Shown here piece by piece: positions 57,580 through 64,000 of a stretch of DNA of 64,000 nt. The position numbers and the translations under genes are program-made. Below the pieces are notes generated by a model, which searched no databases, was not told the DNA's origin, and worked only from the letters and a program-made list of their open reading frames with translations. Source of the DNA: Acheta domesticus (Eukaryota > Arthropoda > Insecta > Orthoptera > Gryllidae); the NCBI GenBank assembly GCA_031308135.1, contig JAHLJT010009419.1, forward strand, positions 60,620,768-60,684,767, read 5' to 3'. Every line of letters starts with the position of its first letter. Position 1 is the first letter of the stretch.

Positions 57580-58379
57580 ATCTATACCTTTTCAACTTCA
57601 AATTAAGACCAAACAATTTCAAATTGGGAACAAATAAAATCAAGTTGGGACCAAACAATTTTAAATTGGGAATAAACACATTCAAATCGAGACCCATCAC
57701 TTCCAAATTGAGACTTAACAGGATGAAACAGGAAAGTAAATAAAAATCAGGTTTCAACCATTTAAACACGAAAATGTATTAAACACAAAATTAAGTAACA
57801 ATAAATACAAATTACATTTAGAATAAAAACAATGTGTCTATTAATTGTATGACTACATACTGTCACATGTACTCCTTTTCTCAGAATGTTTTTTCAAAGT
57901 AATTTTCAACGCAATTTTAGGGCATCACACAATAAATTCAGTAAATAATTTAAGTCCCTTCAAAATTGCAGCCAGTTTCATTCTTATCTATTATAGAGAT
58001 ATTATCTTCCTGATGTTTTAAGAGCTGTAAGTACATATTCATATGGTTTTCTTTTATTTACATCGCTGTTCATTTTCTCGGGCTCTCGACGAATGTCTTT
58101 TATTGTAAACATTAAGCCATCCAAATTTTGACGCAAACAATCGGTAGAAAGAATAACTTTATGCTGATTTTCAAATTTACGTTTCAGTTCTTTTAATGTT
58201 TAATTTAATTTCTGGGATTGACCTCTATGTACTGAACCTTCAAATCCCTGTGCTCCTCTATAATTTCCACTCGACGTCGTCCACAGCGTTGTCATGGTAT
58301 TTCGTCTCGACTTTTTACCCACAGACATGCAGTTGACCACTTCACGCCATTTATATTAGTGGACTCTTCCACCAATCTC

Positions 58380-58411
<32 letters not shown>

Positions 58412-58700
58412 GCTGCACAAATTTGTATTTTATTCCTTTCAACTTACTTTTTCTTCATGTAAAGCATTATAATGCAACTACCTTACTCGCACACGGAGAA
58501 ATGTCGGTTAGTTTTGTTAACATCAACTAATGAAACTCAAGCCGATTCAACTTCGCTTTTTTTCTCGATTTCCAACTGTTTCGTCGAAAATTGCTAGTGT
58601 TTAATCCCAATCTGCTCGTGTTTATTCTCACTTTGAGTGTGTTACTACCCAATTTGAAATTGTTTGGTCTCGTTTCGATGTTGAAAAGGTATAGAGAAAG
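57580..58700. mobile_element. Foldback-like element with tandem subrepeats in its inverted arms
   Basis: The left arm (about 57584-57730) begins TCTATACCTTTTCAACTTC and continues with ~23-24-bp imperfect tandem units of the form ACCAAACAATTTCAAATTGG. The right arm (about 58560-58698) is the complement: its outer end is GTTGAAAAGGTATAGA and it has the same tandem units. Inverted arms made of direct subrepeats resemble the architecture of Drosophila FB elements. Sequence between the arms includes an (ATT)n run (58380-58410) and a coding-like segment on the - strand. Confidence 0.65.
58002..58316 (-). pseudogene. Coding-like segment inside the foldback element
   Basis: On the - strand about 100 codons in one frame, with a single internal stop, read SRRNTMTTLWTTSSGNYRGA, then a second piece with LKRKFENQHKVILSTDCLRQ, LDGLMFTIKDIRREPEKMN and YEYVLTALKTSGR before a stop. 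The charged helical second half looks like real protein. Family not recognised. It may be a captured host gene fragment or a remnant of the element's own gene. Confidence 0.4.
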
Positions 58701-58949
58701 ACGATGGTAAGATACCAAGCTCAATGAAGGAATGTTGCAGAAACCATGTGGTTGGCATTTGCTTGGATTACGTGGATGGCTGCATTTCGTACAAAATTTT
58801 CCTGGAGTTTAAAAGTTTGGGTACTCTAAGAAACTCCTGTAAAATACTTCTCTAGAATATTATGCCATATCTCAGACGAGTATGTACATTCACAAAATCC
58901 ACATAACGAGCGCATGAAAGCTAATATGACGTATAAAGTCGTCGATTTC

Positions 58950-59390
58950 CCATAATACCTCGGACAAAGGATATTGCCAAATAAGGGGGTGAAGAATGCC
59001 CTCAAACCAAATTGATAATCGCGATACTCATATGAAAGAGAATAAAGAGAGAATAAATTGCATAGATTCGCAAAAAATCAATCAAAAAATCAATCATGAA
59101 AAAATTGTAGAGACAGGGGAAATATTTCAATTTAAAGCTATTTTCGTCAACAAATTTTGGACCCAAATTCAAAAAGAGAAAAAACAAATATATTTTTGAA
59201 ATTGATTTTCGACGTGATATCGCTGGAGTGCTGTCTCAGTTTTTCCCCTAGAATGGGTGTCAGAACGTCCTATAATATATTTTCTTCAGATTTTAAAACA
59301 ATGTGGAAAAAATTAAAACCAATTTTCTCAGTTTAAAAATTGAAATTCGAGCTAAAATGTGCTTGGAATTTTTTTTTCACATTGATTGTG
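58950..59390 (+). repeat. Left arm of a ~4.5-kb inverted repeat
   Basis: Matches the complement of 63050-63520 over its length. Landmarks are AATAAGGGGGTGAAGAATGC, AATCGCGAT, ATGAAAGAGAATA, TCAACAAATTTTGGACCCAA, CTGTCTCAGTTT, CAGATTTTAAAACAATGTGG and CAGTTTAAAAATTGAAA. By eye about 70 % identical with indels. Confidence 0.75.
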
Positions 59391-59394
59391 ATTC

Positions 59395-59525
59395 CGGGCG
59401 CGTCAATTAATGAGGTCATTAGTATCGTAAGTGTAGTGCATGTTTTTTCATCGGGTGTGGGCGATGATCTTCCTCCGCTGGATGGGGAGATCCGGCGCAG
59501 ACCTACCGTCGACTAGCGGGGTTTT
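59395..59525 (-). repeat. SINE family A, 3' end only (reverse)
   Basis: Complement of GCCGGATC..AACGCGCCCGGAATCA. It includes ATTCCGGGCGCGTCAATTAA and TACCGTCGACTAGCGGGG. Confidence 0.85.
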
Positions 59526-59629
59526 AATTTTGGGAATATAATTTCCAAAATTCAGAACACTAATATGTGTATATATGTGCATATGTACACATATATGTAC
59601 ACACAATATATAATGTTTATTCAAATATA

Positions 59630-59634
59630 CACAC

Positions 59635-59662
<28 letters not shown>
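59630..59662. repeat. (TA)n microsatellite
   Basis: About 15 TA units within a longer purine-pyrimidine alternating stretch (59565-59665). Confidence 0.95.
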
Positions 59663-59667
<5 letters not shown>

Positions 59668-61329
59668 ACAATTCATGTAAATGAATTAAAACGAAGTTAA
59701 GGAATATATTTTCGTGTTATTTTGTTTATTTAATTGTAATGGTCTTATGTAAACTCTGATGAACCTGGAACTCATTTTTAAAAGCGACTGATGTCATGCT
59801 AGTTGGCCAAATGTTCGCCACTTGACCAGTTTTTTATACCATTGCCAATTTTTTATTACAGTGTTGTTTGTTTATGATGTGATTTCAACAAACCTGGACA
59901 ATAGATTTTAAAAGATAGCCCGAGTAGAGTCGAAATGTCAAAAAAGAAATAAGTTGCTAAAAATATATTAGAGTCTTTTATTAAGGTAAAAATGCATTAC
60001 TGTTAAATAAAACTAAGTTAAATAAGTATATATTCAAACATTGCTTACATAATTTTATCCGTAATCTATGTCGGGTATGTTCTCCTCCCGCGCACATGGC
60101 TCTTGCTTTCATGTTCATGGCACACTAGTGTTTGTATTAGTTCTGCGTTGAGACAATCTGAGACGGAAATAGAATTCGTACAATTCAAAAATTAACCAGT
60201 TTTCGAAAATACTTGAACGCACTACGCATGCACTTATGCAATACGATGATCGCACTCCGCAACAAGCACTTGTTTGGACTCGTTTTACACTAAGATAATT
60301 TCATGATCTTAGTTGTTATTATTGCTGCTACTAGTGATTATAACGAAATAAAATTACTGAATTTAGAAATCCTCAATAGGGCGTGAAACGAAAGGAATTT
60401 TCAGTAAATTTTACATTGTATTCATTGTCAGAAAAATAAAACACTCATGCGAGGAACTCTTTTGCCTCCGCAGAGGCGAACGAGAAAACTCTTTCTAGTG
60501 TGTGGAGGTCCATACGTGCCCCTTGTTTCGATTTTCCACATTTCTCGTCGCACATTTCTCGCAACGCATTCCTCGGTGTAGTCTGTTGCGGGCCTTAGAC
60601 ATGTCGTTTACCAGCAGCAACAGCGGCAACAAAAACAACACTCAAATACTAAAATACCCATCATACACTTTTTGTACTCACTACACACAAATAAAGCTCC
60701 CGAAACGACCGGGAAACGACTGTCCAGCAACTGTCGCTTCGGCGGAAGAGAATTGCGTGCGTAAGAAGAGAGAAGGGGGATTTCTTCCACAACAGCAAAC
60801 TTTACGCAAAATAAACTGCACTCTCCAAACGAACGTTTTTAATTAAAAAAAAACTTATAGCGAATGAAAATAATTTCGCGAAATAGAGATAAATAATGAA
60901 TGAAATACCGGTAAGTATTGATTGAAGTTTGTGTACTGCCAATAACAAGCGAAATTCATAAAATTACGTTGCAGCGAGTCAGACGAAGTCAGATAATCGG
61001 AATCTCCCTGAGACTCCCTCCGTCGCCACGCAGCTCTAGACAGCGCCACTTTGGTTGCCCAACTTAAAGACACATGCTTCCCGTGCTAAATCGAAGGGCC
61101 AAAGAGTAAATGCAGTAAACCCAGCTAACACAGGCAAGATCCAAGAGTGTGGTGCAATTCGTGGCAAGGCACCGGCCGGTTAGACGGCTCTTTGGTTTCA
61201 ATACGATTTCATATACATCGATATTGCTGCAATATCTTGAACACTGTATATCATTAAAAGGAAAATTTATATTCTTAAGGTATTATGAGATCTTATTCGA
61301 TTATCTGGGGGTTGTACAACCGTGCAACC

Positions 61330-61750
61330 TAAGCACGAGCCGCCACTGCCCACCAGTGGGACACCGCCCCTGCCGGGACAAGTTCTAAGCCCCTGACCTG
61401 TCTCCCGGCATGTGTGATAGTAAAGTGGATGTTAGCACGAAGTCTACAAGGTAGACTTGTGGACTTCGTGGATGTTAGTGTAAGTGTGTGTGTGTGTAAG
61501 CTGTGAGGATAGGACAAGGAGTGGAAGGAAAGATCGTCCGCGGTCCTGCTCCGGCATTCGCCTAGTGTTAATCGGAGAAACCACGGAAAAGTACCGATAA
61601 GAGCAGCCGACCGCTAGATTTCTCCTCCAGGAAGCGACTGAATTAGAGTTGGAAATCCTGCAGCCGTCGGGATTCGACTCGGGCCTCGGACCTCTTGGTC
61701 AGAGGCACTGCAGTGATATCAGTTGATGCACTGAGCCACCTCTCCCGTTT
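61330..61750 (-). repeat. SINE family A, head and body (reverse)
   Basis: The complement starts CGGGAGAGGTGGCTCAGTGC (A-box region), has the B-box region GAGTCGAATCCCGACGGC, then GGAGGAGAAATCTAGCGG, the AGGCGAATGCCGGAGCAG landmark and CTGCCGGGAGACAGG. The 3' part is truncated. Its head closely matches that of the copy at 9968. Confidence 0.88.
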
Positions 61751-61852
61751 TTTCACCAATGTTTTAACTAATATTTAAATTATTGAAAATTCTCTTTTAC
61801 CCGCATCACTTATTACTTTTTGCTGACATCTGCTTTTTTTATGTGAAAAGTA

Positions 61853-62559
61853 AAGTGAAATCTCGTTAGTACGTTTTTCAAGGAACCGAAAATTTTGAAC
61901 GTTTTAAGCAGGAAAATATGCTAACGAAAAATGCTCAATTTATTCCTACTTTTCACATTTTCGTCTGCAAACTACTATAATAAAGAAAACCAATGGATAC
62001 AGAAAACTAATTTATTCACATATGACATTGGATAAAACTAAATAACACAAAAAAGCTCCCAAAGATGACGTCAGCTGCGTCGATGCCTTTGCATACGAGT
62101 CGCTTAACGCGCGTCCTAGATTAGCACTATCTTACATGAAACGGCACACGAGCGCTCTTGGCAACGTGCGTTGCAGCTGACGGACGCAGCTGGTGTCATC
62201 AGCGTTAGGTGACGTGCGTCAACGCAACGCTCGTGTGACATGCCTAACAGAAAAAAATGTCGCGGAAGATACAGCGAAACATTTCTTTAGCTCTGGAATG
62301 AAAAGGGAAAAACTGGAACTAAAAGATAATGTATTGCCCAAAAATACCATGAGAACAATACACATTGAAGATGTCGCTGGTGCACTGGAAAACGGCCGTC
62401 TCTCGCGAAGCAAATTCTTTATACAAACTTTGAACGTGCTAAGCAGGATTGTTAAACGTGTAAACGAATAATTTCATGGAACTGAACCGGTACTTAAAAA
62501 TATGAACGTACTAAGAGGGAAAACGTGATAACGAGGAACAAGCTATCGAGATTCCACTG
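61853..62559. mobile_element. Pogo/Tigger-type non-autonomous element, 707 bp
   Basis: The right end read in reverse is CAGTGGAATCTCGATAGC. The left end is AAGTGAAATCTCGTTAG (11 of the first 13 bases shared). TA flanks both ends (61851-61852, 62560-62561). Subterminal motifs of the AACGT(T/G).TAAG type recur inside. The 92-codon open frame at 62193-62471 overlaps the right part and shows no transposase motif. Confidence 0.75.
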
Positions 62560-63049
62560 TATTTATATGGATTTTATGGATGGTATTTATTTTATTATGG
62601 AAACAAAATCAACAAACCCTTTTGTTTTTAGATTTATGCATTGCTTCTAATATACTAAATCAAGTAACTCAGATGTAGTTTTTTTAATCATTGACAATTA
62701 GACAATCATAGACAATTATTGTCACTGTCTTCTACAATAACTGGAATCACGCGTTCGTTTATAAACATTATACTAAAAATTTCTGATTGTTTAACCATTT
62801 TTGCCAAGTAATGAGTGTGTGCCAAATAATAAATGATCGCAGTATTATATATACGTGGGAGCTGCATCCCAGGGTGCGGTTTGTGTTCGCACGTTCACAA
62901 AAAAAATATCGTTTCACTCCCGATATTCCGACTGCGTTTGGTACATAATCAATGTAACACATGTAAGATTTCGAGTTCATATGTCGCAATTGAACTTGTG
63001 TTTAATATTGTTAAAAACATTTTTTTCCGATAACATTTTGGCGCGAGTT

Positions 63050-63520
63050 TCAAATTTTTAAACTGATAAAAATGGTTTTAATTTTTGCCAGTCTCCCACA
63101 TTGTCTGAAAATCTGAGGAAAACCATGTATCTTATAGAATGTTGTGAGGCCCTTTCTAGAGGAAAGAAACTGAGATAGTTCTCTAACGTTATATCGAAAA
63201 TCCGTTTCAAAAATTTTTTTATTCTTTTCTATTTGAATTTGGATCCAAAATTTGTTGACAATAATAACTTTAAATTCAACTATTTTTATACGTCTCTACA
63301 TTTTTTTTCAGCCTGATACATGCGACAGAAGTTGAAAAAGAAATAAAACTTGAAAAGCACGTTTCTCATTGTATCTCTACAACAGATTGCCCTAGGGGGC
63401 TGATTTTTTTTGGAATATACGTCATTTTATATTCTCTTTCATAAGACGATCGCGATTATAGATTTAGTTTAGAGGCACTTTTTACCCCCTTATTCGGCTA
63501 TATCCTTTGATGTCTTGAAA
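63050..63520 (-). repeat. Right arm of the ~4.5-kb inverted repeat
   Basis: Complement of 58950-59390. Outer landmarks are TACCCCCTTATTCGGCTATATCC, ATCGCGATTATAG and TATTCTCTTTCATAAGACG; inner landmarks are TTTAAACTGATAAAAATGG and CCACATTGTCTGAAAATCTG. Confidence 0.75.
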
Positions 63521-63529
63521 TGTCTTGTC

Positions 63530-64000
63530 AGTGAAACGATTACTCGTCGGATATTTACTTATATGACTACTGTTATTGTGTAATCACGTCAATTACTGAC
63601 CAACTTAAAGAGACTAGACATATTTTGATTCATTACGTCAATAACCACGTGTTATCAGTCTGTCACAACAAATTCAGCAACTGCGTTTTGGAGCAGGAAC
63701 TGGAAGGAGGAACCGGGAGGGAGGAACCATGAACCCAGCATGAATGGCATGGGCCTGAAGAACAAGATGCCACGATGTAGGCGGAGCCATGAAGCGCTCT
63801 CAAACAAATTTATTGAAAACTAAGCTTTATCCATTTTTTATGTATATTTTAAATAGTTTTCGAAATGCGCAATAGAATAATACAGATATATTAGATAGTA
63901 AAGAACCGCACTGAACAACGTGAACTGATAGATGAAAACAAATTCGCATCGTAAGCGTAAAGTAGCAAGCAGTGAAATGATGGCAGGTTGCGTCGCGAAT
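63530..64000. other. Unassigned end of the window
   Basis: No gene or repeat recognised; a short purine-rich GGAAGGAGGAACCGGGAGG stretch lies near 63700. Confidence 0.4.

Noticed and set aside
62193..62471. 92-codon frame in the pogo-like element
   Set aside because: No HTH or DDE transposase motif; it follows subterminal repeat sequence.

Overview
The window looks like nuclear DNA of an insect with a large, repeat-rich genome. Genes are split by kilobase introns with GT..AG borders, the background is AT-rich, and intergenic and intronic space is packed with eukaryotic transposons of many classes, tRNA-derived SINEs and (ATT)n microsatellites. The gene families and the TAA-targeting Dong-like retrotransposon fit an arthropod. 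A cockroach- or termite-like lineage is my guess, not a demonstration. Nothing bacterial or viral was seen.

Two protein-coding genes are supported, both on the + strand and both lacking their 5' ends. (1) 17408-29287: eight exons give 516 in-frame codons. They encode the C-terminal half of a PPPDE/DeSI (desumoylating isopeptidase) domain with the catalytic Cys, a charged Lys/Glu/Ser-rich linker, and a C-terminal PUL domain, the p97/Cdc48-binding module of the PLAA/Ufd3 family. (2) 37992-53214: eleven exons give about 629 residues of an SLC26 sulfate/anion transporter, closest to the SLC26A11 (sodium-independent sulfate transporter) type, ending in a STAS domain. All internal exon junctions of both genes keep frame. 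A 69-codon open segment at 57029-57235 with a possible acceptor may be the last exon of a third, unrecognised gene.

Region by region: 1-13 kb is gene-poor and holds a pogo-like MITE, a Dong-like retrotransposon fragment between (ATT)n tracts, a decayed hAT/ZMYM1-like transposase and SINEs. 13.4-14.9 kb is a GC-rich block built around a 23-bp minisatellite of about 22 copies. 17.4-29.3 kb is the DeSI-PUL gene. 29.6-37.9 kb is intergenic, with a hAT MITE, a palindromic MITE and unclassified repeats. 38-53.2 kb is the SLC26 gene, whose introns carry tandem Dong-like elements in (ATT)n arrays, two TTAA-flanked MITEs, a solo LTR with a 5-bp duplication and a Tc1-like element with TIRs. 53.2-64 kb holds a mariner-type MITE, a foldback-like element with tandem subrepeats in its arms, and a 4.5-kb inverted repeat enclosing a pogo-like element.

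The two genes show no obvious functional link. The most notable items are the DeSI-PUL fusion, the reiterated insertion of a Dong-like element into TAA repeats (which its own tail may regenerate), and the foldback element with a coding-like core. Element boundaries and target duplications were read by eye.
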